This document shows, one piece after another, positions 1 to 6,519 of a stretch of DNA of 6,519 bases. The notes beneath the pieces were generated by a model. That model did no database searches. It saw only the letters and a list, made by a program, of their open reading frames with translations, and was not told the origin of the DNA. Source of the DNA: an uncultured Eubacteriales bacterium (GTDB taxonomy: Bacteria; Bacillota; Clostridia; Oscillospirales; Butyricicoccaceae); NCBI GenBank assembly GCA_905199135.1, contig CAJKFC010000101.1, forward strand, positions 1 to 6,519, given 5' to 3'. The position numbers and the translations under genes are program-made. How positions within the stretch are numbered: position 1 is the stretch's first letter; the number at the start of each line of letters is the position of its first letter.

Positions 1-167
1 GGGAGCTCTCCCCAGGCCTTTCGGAATGACAGACGCGCCATTGTGAAAAAGGATCCCAGGTATGCTCCCTATCGTGCCACGTAGGCTGTGCGGCGTTCCC
101 AGTTTCTGAGCTCGTCAGTTACCCAGCAGAAGCGCTGCGTTTCAAAATCAGGCAGGAAGGAACAATC
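1..167. repeat. Foreign segment at left edge: possible dispersed repeat or insertion end
   Basis: This stretch carries none of the expected 3' end of the MATE gene. It is about 56% GC, against 43% in the first 60 bases of adjacent transporter sequence (181-240). The junction at about 165-170 is set by where MATE similarity stops (GLMLGA, then a non-family tail). The only open reading is the tail fused to the transporter. Positions 1-6 (GGGAGC) and 64-69 (GCTCCC) are inverted copies of each other, and positions 15-34 (AGGCCT then TCGGAATGACAGA) have the look of non-coding dispersed repeats common in gut Clostridia. No transposase, tRNA end or target-site duplication can be seen because the window ends here. 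Repeat identity is inferred; a chimeric contig end would look the same. Confidence 0.4.
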
Positions 168-1316
168 CGCGCCCAGCATCAGGCCGTTTATGCAGAACAC
201 GAACGGCACTATCAGGTAATCGAAAGAAAATGTTCTTATGTAGGCTACACCCTGCTCAATCATTACAGGATCCTTGTCAAAAAGTGCGAGAATTGCCTCG
301 GGGAATGTCTGTACTACCGCAAATATTGCATAACTTATTACAATTCCTATTCCGAGACCGATATGAGCCGCCTTTTCTGCCCTATCCCATTGCTTCGCTC
401 CTATATTTTGAGCTGACATTGTGGAAACTGCGGCACCCATGGCTATGGCGGGCATCAGCGCAAATCCGTTGACTTTACCCACAACTCCGACTGCGGCCGA
501 AGCGGCGACACCGCCCACGACATTGACCATAGTAGTTATAAGCAGGAAAGATATGCTGGAAACACTGTTCTGAACGGCCGTAGGCAGTCCTATCTTTATG
601 ATAAGCTTGAGTTTTTCACCATGAATTTTGAAAGATTTCAGCTTAAAGTCAAATGGAAAATCCGATTTTGCAAGATATGCAACGCAGAGTACAACGCTGA
701 GAGCCTGAGATATAACTGTGGCTATGGCTGCGCCTTTAGCTCCCATATTGAAACCGCCGACAAACAGAATATCGAGCACAACATTGGTTACACATGCTAT
801 ACACACAAAATAAAACGGTCTTTTGCTGTCTCCCATACCTCTCTGAATAGCGCTGAAAGCATTATAGGCAAATATAAATACAACGCCCAGCATAGTGTAT
901 GTGAGGTAATCGCTGGCTTCGCTGAAAGATTCGGCCGGCGTCTGTATAAGCTGAAGGATATTATCCTTGAACATCAGCATTACAACTGTAATGACCACTC
1001 CCGAAAGAACGAGCCCCGTGACCATAGTGGCGATAGTATCCGACACCGATTCCTTATTTTTGGCACCTATCGCCTGGGCTACAAGCACCGTGCCGCCGGT
1101 ACAAAGACCCATGATGAGATTTGTAAGAATAAATGTCACCTGTCCGCCTATGTTTACTCCGGACATACTTACCGTTCCGCTGAAGTTTCCGACAATGAGC
1201 ATATCAGCTACATTGTAAAAGGACTGAACAATGTTGGAAGCCAGAAACGGCAGAGCGAAGAGTATAAGGTTTTTAGCGACGCTTCCCTCTAAAAGGTTGT
1301 GTTTGTTTTTGGACAT
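69..1316 (-). CDS. MATE family multidrug/Na+ antiporter, C-terminus truncated and replaced
   Basis: Integral membrane exporter of the multidrug and toxic compound extrusion family, which couples Na+ or H+ entry to efflux of organic cations or other small molecules; the substrate cannot be told from sequence. Family features include PFLASNIVQSFYNVADMLIVG near the N-terminus (23-43), QRGMGDSKRPF (158-168), the central LFVGGFNMGAKGAAIAT (184-200), KIGLPTAVQNSV (241-252), SAQNIGAKQWDRAE (301-314) and FVFCINGLMLGA (372-383). About ten hydrophobic segments are present. The family normally continues after GLMLGA with GHT and two more helices, to about 445-460 residues. Here the reading changes at about residue 384 to a hydrophilic tail (LPDFETQRFC, ELRNWERRTAYVAR) ending in TAG at residue 415. 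The protein is therefore probably non-functional or altered, unless the junction is an assembly error. The start is clear: it overlaps the recN stop by 1 nt and has GGGGG 6 nt upstream. Confidence 0.9.
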   Translation of the reverse strand: MSKNKHNLLEGSVAKNLILFALPFLASNIVQSFYNVADMLIVGNFSGTVSMSGVNIGGQVTFILTNLIMGLCTGGTVLVAQAIGAKNKESVSDTIATMVTGLVLSGVVITVVMLMFKDNILQLIQTPAESFSEASDYLTYTMLGVVFIFAYNAFSAIQRGMGDSKRPFYFVCIACVTNVVLDILFVGGFNMGAKGAAIATVISQALSVVLCVAYLAKSDFPFDFKLKSFKIHGEKLKLIIKIGLPTAVQNSVSSISFLLITTMVNVVGGVAASAAVGVVGKVNGFALMPAIAMGAAVSTMSAQNIGAKQWDRAEKAAHIGLGIGIVISYAIFAVVQTFPEAILALFDKDPVMIEQGVAYIRTFSFDYLIVPFVFCINGLMLGADCSFLPDFETQRFCWVTDELRNWERRTAYVAR

Positions 1317-3028
1317 TATTTACCCCCAATCAAATTTTGTTTTTTATATTTTTCAGCAAGATCTATGATTTCACCTGCGCTCAGCAGAGTAGTGTCGGTT
1401 ATGTCTCTGCCTCCCGTAAGTCTTGCTATCTCAGCGATTTTGCCTTTTGAGTCCAAAAGCTCCACCCTTGTGTGGGTGGCGTTTCCTTCGACACTCTTTG
1501 ACACCTTATAATGCCTGTCGGCCAAAGCCGCTATCTGCGGCAGATGGGTCACACAAAGCACCTGTTTTTCACGGCTTATACTCCAAAGCTTTTCTCCTAC
1601 TTTGTTAGCGGCTCTGCCGCTCACTCCCGTGTCGACCTCGTCAAATATCATAGTCTCCACAAGATCCCCTTTTGATATGACATTTCTTATGGCTAGCATT
1701 ATTCTCGAAAGCTCACCGCCCGACGCCACCTTTGAAAGTGCTTTAAAACCCTCTCCTGCGTTAGCCGCCAAAAGGAACCTCACATTATCTATACCTTTTT
1801 TAGTAAATTTTATCTGTTTTCCGTCGCCCTGAGGCAAAAACTCAACCTCTAAGCGGGCATTTTTCATATCGAGATATTCCAGCTCCTTTTCCACCGTCTC
1901 CTTGAGACGGATAGCCGCTTTTTCCCTGCTCTCACGCAATGCGTGAGCCTTTTCCAGGGTTTTCTTTCTCTGTATGCTGTATTTTCCCTTGAGCTCGTCT
2001 ATATTTTCCTCGGAAACTCCTGTAAGCTCGACATACTCTTTTTTTATATTTTCATATACCTCGTGGAGCCTGTCCTCGCTCACCGAAAATCTTCTTGCAC
2101 CGTTTTCATAAAGATCAAGCCTTTTCTCAACATCTTCATAGGATATATTGTAATCGTCCTCGGATTTTCTGACGGTATTTATCACCTCACGGGCACTCTC
2201 CAAAACATCTATCGCCTCGGTCATTTTCTCGGCAAGCTGCAAAACCATGGTATTGTATTTTGCCGCTTTGGAGGCTCTTTGCGATATGTCATGGAGGCAG
2301 GAAATTATTCCTCCCTCATCGTTTTCAAAGGCGTTTTCTGCAAAATTCAAGGCGTCGTCTATGGTCTGCTGACCTAAAAGAACACTTCTCGTCTGCAAAA
2401 GATTTTCATACTCTCCCTCAATGGGTTCAAGATTTGAGAGATATGTCAAATCATAGGACAGCTTTTCCAATCTCTCCTCTCTCTGCTTGATCGACATTGA
2501 AAGGCTTTTGATCATCCTGTTGAGGCTCAAAAGCTTTTCATATTCTTCGGAATATTCCGATAGCTCTCTGTGATTTCCGGCGAAGCTGTCGAGATAATCG
2601 AGATGTGTCTCTTCGTCCAAAAGCAGAGTTCCGTCATGCTGACCGTGTATCGTGATGAGATATTTTGAAATGTCTTTCAAAGTCTGCGTTGTACACGGTC
2701 TGCCGTTTACCTTGCAGTTGTTTTTTCCGTCGGCCAATATGTCCCTTTGAACAGAGAGCTGTCCGTCCTGAACATCTATGCCCATCTGCTCCAGCACTTT
2801 GGAAATTCTGCCGTCATCTATGTCGAAAAGAGCCGAAACAGAGGCTTTCTTCGTACCTGTTCTTATTAACTCTCTGCTGGTGCGTCCTCCCATTATGCCG
2901 TTTATGGCGTCTATAATTATCGATTTTCCCGCTCCTGTCTCTCCGGACAGCACACTGAAGCCCCTGTCGAAATCGATTGAGGCTTTTTCTATTATGGCGA
3001 TATTTTCGATATATAGACTTTTAAGCAT
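1316..3028 (-). CDS. recN: DNA repair protein RecN
   Basis: SMC-like ATPase recruited early to DNA double-strand breaks, acting ahead of RecA-mediated recombination. The 570 residues are the normal length. The N-terminal half-head has Walker A GETGAGKS at 29-36 after the family opening MLKSLYIENIAIIE. HGQHD at 128-132 is the usual RecN motif. Residues about 150-390 are rich in Glu, Lys and Leu with heptad-like spacing, as expected for the two arms of an antiparallel coiled coil. The C-terminal half-head contains the ABC/SMC signature ASGGELSR (435-442), Walker B MIFDEVDTG (460-468) followed by VSGRAA, and THLPQIAALAD (494-504), which contains the switch His. All catalytic motifs are intact. 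The ATG directly follows the argR TAA. The nearest purine-rich site (GAGG) is 14 nt away, so expression probably depends on coupling to argR translation. The stop overlaps the next start as TAATG. Confidence 0.97.
   Translation of the reverse strand: MLKSLYIENIAIIEKASIDFDRGFSVLSGETGAGKSIIIDAINGIMGGRTSRELIRTGTKKASVSALFDIDDGRISKVLEQMGIDVQDGQLSVQRDILADGKNNCKVNGRPCTTQTLKDISKYLITIHGQHDGTLLLDEETHLDYLDSFAGNHRELSEYSEEYEKLLSLNRMIKSLSMSIKQREERLEKLSYDLTYLSNLEPIEGEYENLLQTRSVLLGQQTIDDALNFAENAFENDEGGIISCLHDISQRASKAAKYNTMVLQLAEKMTEAIDVLESAREVINTVRKSEDDYNISYEDVEKRLDLYENGARRFSVSEDRLHEVYENIKKEYVELTGVSEENIDELKGKYSIQRKKTLEKAHALRESREKAAIRLKETVEKELEYLDMKNARLEVEFLPQGDGKQIKFTKKGIDNVRFLLAANAGEGFKALSKVASGGELSRIMLAIRNVISKGDLVETMIFDEVDTGVSGRAANKVGEKLWSISREKQVLCVTHLPQIAALADRHYKVSKSVEGNATHTRVELLDSKGKIAEIARLTGGRDITDTTLLSAGEIIDLAEKYKKQNLIGGK
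1323..1327 (-). promoter_or_regulatory. Ribosome-binding site of the MATE gene
   Basis: A GGGGG run on the minus strand, 6 nt before the ATG. It is encoded by the two Gly codons that precede the final Lys of RecN. Together with the TAATG stop/start overlap it implies coupled translation of recN and the transporter. Confidence 0.6.
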
Positions 3029-3481
3029 TTATTTCAAAACATCCTCTACAAAGGTTTTAAATTCCGCCGCCTTTTCATTGTCCCTCAAAAGGACAAAAAT
3101 AGTATCATCACCCGCTATTGTTCCCACTATTCCCTCGTCTTTTATGGCATCAAGTCCGTAAGCTGCGGCATTGGCCATGCCGTTCAAAGTCTTGATGACA
3201 ACGATATTCTGGGCGATATCTATTCTTTTCACGCACTCTCTGAAAATCATTTTGAGCTTTGGAGTGAATCCCATTTCCTCCGTTGCAATCGGCAGAGCGT
3301 ATTTGCTGTCTCCCGACACGGCGGGCATTTTGACAAGGCTCAATTCCTTTATGTCTCGGGATACCGTAGCCTGGGTTGTGTTGACTCCCAGCTCATTTAG
3401 TTTTTCGGTCAGCTCCTCCTGGGTCTTTATCTCGTAGGCCTCTATGAGATGACATATCAAATTCTGTCTGTGTTTTTTCAT
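3029..3481 (-). CDS. argR: Arginine repressor ArgR/AhrC
   Basis: Hexameric arginine-sensing transcription factor. Family members bind ARG-box palindromes to repress arginine biosynthesis and, in Bacillus, also activate catabolism. The 150-residue product matches the family. The N-terminal winged helix-turn-helix carries the signature TQATVSRDIKEL at 36-47. The C-terminal oligomerisation and arginine-binding domain carries GTIAGDDTIFV at 120-130, whose paired Asp (125-126) contact arginine in known members. The ATG at 3481 is chosen because it begins MKKHRQ, close to typical family N-termini, with AGAGG 10 nt upstream. An in-frame TTG at 3487 adds two residues and would overlap the nadK TGA as TTGA, but its spacing from AGAGG is only 4 nt. 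The TAA stop abuts the recN ATG with no gap. In this cluster ArgR is a passenger with no arginine gene beside it, so its targets are presumably elsewhere. Confidence 0.96.
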   Translation of the reverse strand: MKKHRQNLICHLIEAYEIKTQEELTEKLNELGVNTTQATVSRDIKELSLVKMPAVSGDSKYALPIATEEMGFTPKLKMIFRECVKRIDIAQNIVVIKTLNGMANAAAYGLDAIKDEGIVGTIAGDDTIFVLLRDNEKAAEFKTFVEDVLK

Positions 3482-3483
3482 CT

Positions 3484-4356
3484 TCAAAGTACCTCTTTTA
3501 CAAGTTTTCCGTTTATTCTGTCGTAAAATCCCTGTTTGGTTATTCTTATCATGGCAAGGGTTTTTTCCGATTTTTTTATGACGACTTTGCCGCCCTTTGC
3601 CAGCTCTATGTGATCGTTTCCGTCGATTGAAATATATCCGCTCTCGCTCTTCTCTCCCGTCTCGATTACTATTTCACGGCCCGAATCGAGAACAAAGGAT
3701 TTTATGGAAAGAGCGTGAGGACATATGGGAGTGACAGCGATGCATTTGGCTTTTGGCTCGATTATGGGGCCGCCTGCCGAAAGAGAATATCCTGTGGAGC
3801 CTGTGGGAGTAGATACGATTATTCCGTCTCCTCTGAAAGACATGGTTGTCTGACCGTCGACATATACGCTTATGTCGACTATTCTTGAAATGGCTCCCTT
3901 TGTGACCACCACATCGTTGAGCAATGTCTCGCTGACAGTCTGTGCTCCGTCGGCGTCTATCACCGACACATCCAGAAGCATGCGCTCTTCGATGAAATAT
4001 GTACCGTCCTTTATGGCCGAAAGCACATGCAGCTCATCCGCCGCCGAAAGCTCGGTCATAAATCCCAGTTTTCCGTTGTTTATTCCTATTATCGGTTTTT
4101 TGCATTCGGCCGCTTTAGGCGCCGCATGAAGCAGAGTGCCGTCTCCCCCTATGGCCGCGATAAAATCGCATTTCTCATAGCAGGAATCCTCGTCGAGATA
4201 TTCTACGCTTTGAGGAAGGGCGTGAGCCAGCTCATCTTTGAGCTCCTTGTCTATGCAGACCTCATATCCGTTTGCACAAAAATATCCGCACACCTTTTTC
4301 GCGGCTGACAATGCTCCGTCCTTAATCATATTCGGTATGACATGTACCTTATTCAT
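3484..4356 (-). CDS. nadK: NAD(+) kinase (ATP/polyphosphate-NAD kinase)
   Basis: Phosphorylates the 2' hydroxyl of the adenosine ribose of NAD to make NADP, the only de novo source of NADP(H); cytosolic. At 290 residues it has normal bacterial length. It starts with a nucleotide-binding strand (KVHVIPN) and carries the hallmark GGDGT at 70-74, with D72 as the expected catalytic base. Then come the NGKLGFMTE loop (94-102), the LNDVVV motif (N147, D148), and the glycine-rich FRGDGIIVSTPTGSTGYSLS stretch (174-193) typical of the C-terminal beta domain. ICPHALSIKS (211-220) follows. The start overlaps the tlyA stop by 8 nt (ATGAATAA) and has the best ribosome-binding site of the window, AAAGGAG, 9 nt upstream. 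The TGA stop sits 2 nt before the preferred argR ATG. The co-location with dxs, tlyA, argR and recN is standard for Firmicutes. Confidence 0.97.
   Translation of the reverse strand: MNKVHVIPNMIKDGALSAAKKVCGYFCANGYEVCIDKELKDELAHALPQSVEYLDEDSCYEKCDFIAAIGGDGTLLHAAPKAAECKKPIIGINNGKLGFMTELSAADELHVLSAIKDGTYFIEERMLLDVSVIDADGAQTVSETLLNDVVVTKGAISRIVDISVYVDGQTTMSFRGDGIIVSTPTGSTGYSLSAGGPIIEPKAKCIAVTPICPHALSIKSFVLDSGREIVIETGEKSESGYISIDGNDHIELAKGGKVVIKKSEKTLAMIRITKQGFYDRINGKLVKEVL
3492..3496 (-). promoter_or_regulatory. Ribosome-binding site of argR (decides between two starts)
   Basis: AGAGG on the minus strand in the last codons of nadK. It lies 10 nt from the ATG at 3481 and 4 nt from the in-frame TTG at 3487. 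Neither spacing is ideal. The ATG is preferred on codon identity and family N-terminus. Confidence 0.55.
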
Positions 4357-5158
4357 TCTTACTCTCTCCTTTGTGCGCCTCTTCTACCGTCTCCTCTGCC
4401 GAGAAATGCTTTTCCTCGGCGTCGGCGTCTAAAGTGAGATGAGCAAGAAACTCTATATTGCCTTCAGGGCCTTTTATGGGTGAATATGTTATGTCTATGA
4501 CTTTAAAGCCCAGCTCTCTAGCCATGTTTATAACATTTTCGATTACCTCTATATGGGTGCTTTTTTCACGGACAACGCCTTTTTTGCCCACCTTTTCCCT
4601 GCCAGCCTCAAACTGAGGCTTAATCAGAGTTGCTATCTCACCTTCCTCGGTTAGCAGCGCCTTTACGGCAGGCAGAACGAGTTTAAGGGAGATAAAGGAG
4701 ACATCTATGACCGCCAGGTCTATTTTGTCGGCTATGTCCTCTGGTTTGACATGTCTTATGTTTGTGCGCTCCATACATACGACGCGATCGTCATTTCTCA
4801 GCTCCCACGCAAGCTGACCGTAGCCCACATCCACCGAATAGACCTTTTTTGCACCGCGCATCAAAAGACAGTGTGTGAATCCGCCTGTGGAAGCTCCCAC
4901 ATCCATGGCAATCTTGTCCTTTGGATCAACTTTAAAATAATCGAGAGCTTTTTCTATTTTAAGCCCTCCGCGGCTGACATATTGCAGAGTGCTTCCCCTG
5001 ACTTCTATGTTGTCATCTTCGCTGTAAAGCTGTCCGGCTTTATCGGCCTTCTGGTTATTTACATAGACTATACCGCTCATGATTATGCTTTTTGCCCTCT
5101 CGCGGGAGCTCTCAAGTCCCTTTTCCACCAGCAGTATATCAAGCCTTTTTTTAGACAT
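4349..5158 (-). CDS. tlyA: TlyA family 23S/16S rRNA (cytidine-2'-O)-methyltransferase
   Basis: S4-domain RNA methyltransferase of the TlyA/YqxC ('hemolysin A') family. Characterised members 2'-O-methylate cytidines in 16S and/or 23S rRNA, and in mycobacteria this confers capreomycin sensitivity. The 269 residues match the family length. Residues about 4-60 are the S4 RNA-binding domain (RLDILLVEKGL, SRERAKSIIMSG). A YVSRGGLK linker follows at 60-67, then a Rossmann FtsJ/RrmJ-like domain with the SAM-binding loop DVGASTGGFT (86-95). The K-D-K-E set expected of 2'-O-methyltransferases appears as K67 (RGGLK), D152 (IDVSFISL), K180 (IKPQFEAG) and E236 (NIEFLAHL). After about residue 245 comes a Glu-rich tail that adds nothing recognisable. 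The gene overlaps the dxs stop by 8 nt (ATGTCTAA) and the nadK start by 8 nt. The old haemolysin label is a family name and should not be taken as evidence of toxicity. Confidence 0.95.
   Translation of the reverse strand: MSKKRLDILLVEKGLESSRERAKSIIMSGIVYVNNQKADKAGQLYSEDDNIEVRGSTLQYVSRGGLKIEKALDYFKVDPKDKIAMDVGASTGGFTHCLLMRGAKKVYSVDVGYGQLAWELRNDDRVVCMERTNIRHVKPEDIADKIDLAVIDVSFISLKLVLPAVKALLTEEGEIATLIKPQFEAGREKVGKKGVVREKSTHIEVIENVINMARELGFKVIDITYSPIKGPEGNIEFLAHLTLDADAEEKHFSAEETVEEAHKGESKNE
4366..4372 (-). promoter_or_regulatory. Ribosome-binding site of nadK
   Basis: AAAGGAG on the minus strand, 9 nt before the nadK ATG, within the tlyA codons for the Lys-Gly-Glu near its C-terminus. It is the closest match to the consensus Shine-Dalgarno in the window, and it confirms that nadK starts inside tlyA. 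Confidence 0.8.
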
Positions 5159-6519
5159 TTTTAACCCCTATCTCGATCTCACGGGCGACGCTTTCGCCGT
5201 CAAGCCCGAGATCGCGCAGTATTTCGTCGACCTTTCCGTGGTGGACAAATTTTTTGCCCACATTGAAAAGTCTTGTGAATTTCACCGATTTATTTCTCTT
5301 AAAGAACTCAGATGCAATCTTTTCGCCCAAAGATCCCGATTCGACGCACTCTTCCAAAACGGCTATTCTGCCTGTTTTTTCCACGGATTCCAAAACGGCA
5401 GGCATATATCCGTCCGTAAGGCAATTCAGCTTTACAATCTCTGTTTCTATGCCCTTTTGTGCCAATATATCGGCACATTTCAACGCCTCGTTCACCATAA
5501 TTCCGTAGGTGACGAGAGTTATATCCTTTCCCTCTCTGAGAATATACGGAGAAAGGGAAAAATGATTCTCTTTATACGCCTTCTGGACCCCTCTCGGATA
5601 TCTTATGGCTACGGGAGAATTGAAGTCTCTTACAGCTATATCTATTGCCTCGTCCAGTTCGTCATATGTGGAGGGCGAAAGCAGAGTTATATTCGGCACA
5701 GCCAGTATCTCGGGCACATCAAAAACACCCTGATGCGTCTCTCCGTCTTCTCCCGTTATGCCTGCCCTGTCGATTCCGAATATGACATGCATTCCGTCTA
5801 TGGCAACATCGTGTATGAGCTGATCAAATCCTCTTTGCAAAAATGTGGCATATACAGCGAAAAACGGTATCATTCCGGTCTTTGCGAGAGCCGCCGCCAT
5901 GGTAACTCCGTGCTCCTCGGCAATGCCCACATCGAAAAATCTGTCGGGAAATTCCTCAGAAAAGCGCACAAGACCCGTTCCCTCCGGCATTGCAGCGGTT
6001 ATGGCGCATATTCTCTTGTCCTCGGCGGCAAGGCCTGCCAGTTTATTGCCAAAGGCTATCGAAAAGTTGTGATTTTTATATTTGAGTACTTTTCCGGTGC
6101 TCTTATCAAAGGGAGAAATACCGTGGTATTTCTCGGGCTTTTCTTCAGAAGGCTTATATCCTCTGCCCTTCTGTGTCTTGAAATGCACCACTATCGGCAC
6201 ATTTTTTCTCTTTGCTTCACTGAGCACATTCACGACGGTGTCAATATTATTTCCGTCACAGGGACCCAAATATGCAAAGCCCATTATTTCAAATATGCTC
6301 TCTTTAAGCAGAACCTTTTTGAGAAAACTCTTTATATCCCTTAAAAAATCCACTATGTTTTCTCCGAAAGGCAGCTTATAAGCTATGCTTTTGAGGGTTC
6401 TTTTTATTTTAAAATACCTCGGTTTAAGCCTAAGGCTTCCCATTTTCTTTGAAATAGCTCCGACATTTCGGCTGATAGCCATCTCATTGTCGTTGAGAAT
6501 GACGATGAGCCGTCTGCCC
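5151..6519 (-). CDS. dxs: 1-deoxy-D-xylulose-5-phosphate synthase (DXS), 5'-partial
   Basis: Thiamine-diphosphate enzyme that condenses pyruvate with glyceraldehyde 3-phosphate to give DXP, the entry step of the MEP isoprenoid pathway and a precursor for thiamine and pyridoxal. It is cytosolic and acts as a dimer. The frame stays open to the right edge, giving 455 residues. The first twelve encode the family motif ILNDNEMAIS, whose Asn helps hold the metal and cofactor. The apparent ATG at 6482 is therefore an internal Met, and roughly 160 N-terminal residues, including the GDG cofactor motif, lie outside the window. Counting from that Met, visible landmarks are GPCDGNN (73-79), KYHG (118-121; the active-site His), the catalytic Glu in IAEEHG (E189), YATFLQR (211-217), DRAG (238-241), GEDGETHQG (244-252) and RYPRG (294-298). 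The transketolase C-terminal domain follows and ends with FVHHGKVDEIL. In GPxDGH the usual His is Asn here. The TAA stop lies inside the start of tlyA. Confidence 0.97.
   Translation of the reverse strand, partial: GRRLIVILNDNEMAISRNVGAISKKMGSLRLKPRYFKIKRTLKSIAYKLPFGENIVDFLRDIKSFLKKVLLKESIFEIMGFAYLGPCDGNNIDTVVNVLSEAKRKNVPIVVHFKTQKGRGYKPSEEKPEKYHGISPFDKSTGKVLKYKNHNFSIAFGNKLAGLAAEDKRICAITAAMPEGTGLVRFSEEFPDRFFDVGIAEEHGVTMAAALAKTGMIPFFAVYATFLQRGFDQLIHDVAIDGMHVIFGIDRAGITGEDGETHQGVFDVPEILAVPNITLLSPSTYDELDEAIDIAVRDFNSPVAIRYPRGVQKAYKENHFSLSPYILREGKDITLVTYGIMVNEALKCADILAQKGIETEIVKLNCLTDGYMPAVLESVEKTGRIAVLEECVESGSLGEKIASEFFKRNKSVKFTRLFNVGKKFVHHGKVDEILRDLGLDGESVAREIEIGVKNV
5165..5170 (-). promoter_or_regulatory. 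Ribosome-binding site of tlyA
   Basis: TAGGGG on the minus strand, 6 nt before the tlyA ATG and inside the last codons of dxs. It supports the ATG at 5158 and hence the 8-nt overlap with dxs. Confidence 0.7.

Noticed and set aside
45..72. Rho-independent terminator after the MATE stop (a weak AGGGA/TCCTT stem followed by T residues on the minus strand)
   Set aside because: The stem is only five pairs, including a G-U, with a 12-nt loop and a T-run broken by C. It is too weak to call.
105..140. Short hairpins such as GCAG-AAGCG-CTGC in the left segment
   Set aside because: Four-pair stems are expected by chance in DNA of this composition. They do not define an attachment site or structured RNA.
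621..1292. Plus-strand open frame of 223 codons opposite the MATE gene
   Set aside because: It is also in codon register with the real gene on the other strand, its composition is unprotein-like (rich in Tyr, His, Cys and Arg), and it has no recognisable domain.
1316..5158. Internal promoters or an ARG box in front of argR or recN
   Set aside because: There is no intergenic space, and no convincing -35/-10 pair or ARG-box palindrome was seen by eye in the ends of the upstream genes.
5079..6344. Long plus-strand open frame opposite dxs
   Set aside because: Its codons line up exactly with the dxs codons, so it is open simply because dxs avoids TTA, CTA and TCA. It shows no family motifs, and its start lies inside tlyA.
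6480..6482. ATG as the start of dxs
   Set aside because: The frame continues upstream to the window edge and encodes the conserved ILNDNE that precedes this Met, so it is an internal residue.

Overview
This window is almost entirely one tightly packed run of six genes, all on the minus strand. In transcription order (right to left) they are dxs (5' end outside the window), tlyA, nadK, argR, recN and a MATE-family transporter. The order dxs-tlyA-nadK-argR-recN is a classic conserved cluster of Firmicutes, especially Clostridia. The Clostridia-like argR/ahrC-type repressor, the Gram-positive-type NAD kinase and a base composition of roughly 45% GC (estimated by eye) all fit a clostridial, possibly gut-associated, bacterium. 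Genus cannot be read from the window.

Layout: dxs (5151 to beyond 6519) makes 1-deoxy-D-xylulose 5-phosphate for isoprenoids and thiamine. tlyA (4349-5158) is an S4-domain 2'-O-methyltransferase for rRNA. nadK (3484-4356) makes NADP. argR (3029-3481) is the arginine-responsive repressor. recN (1316-3028) is an SMC-like double-strand-break repair ATPase. The MATE exporter (69-1316) follows. The genes touch or overlap at every junction: 8 nt, 8 nt, a 2-nt gap, 0 nt, and 1 nt. The window therefore has no internal room for promoters or terminators, and the genes are probably transcribed together and translationally coupled. Functionally they are a mixed housekeeping set rather than one pathway.

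The one real anomaly is at the left edge. The transporter reads as a normal MATE protein to about residue 383, then switches abruptly to an unrelated, charged, non-membrane tail of about 32 residues and stops, losing what should be the last two membrane helices. The DNA from position 1 to about 167 is more GC-rich (about 56%) than the adjacent transporter sequence. It looks like a separate element, such as a dispersed repeat or insertion, or an assembly junction at a contig end. No CRISPR array, tRNA, rRNA, transposase or novel multi-gene system is visible. The rest of the window is ordinary, well-conserved chromosome.
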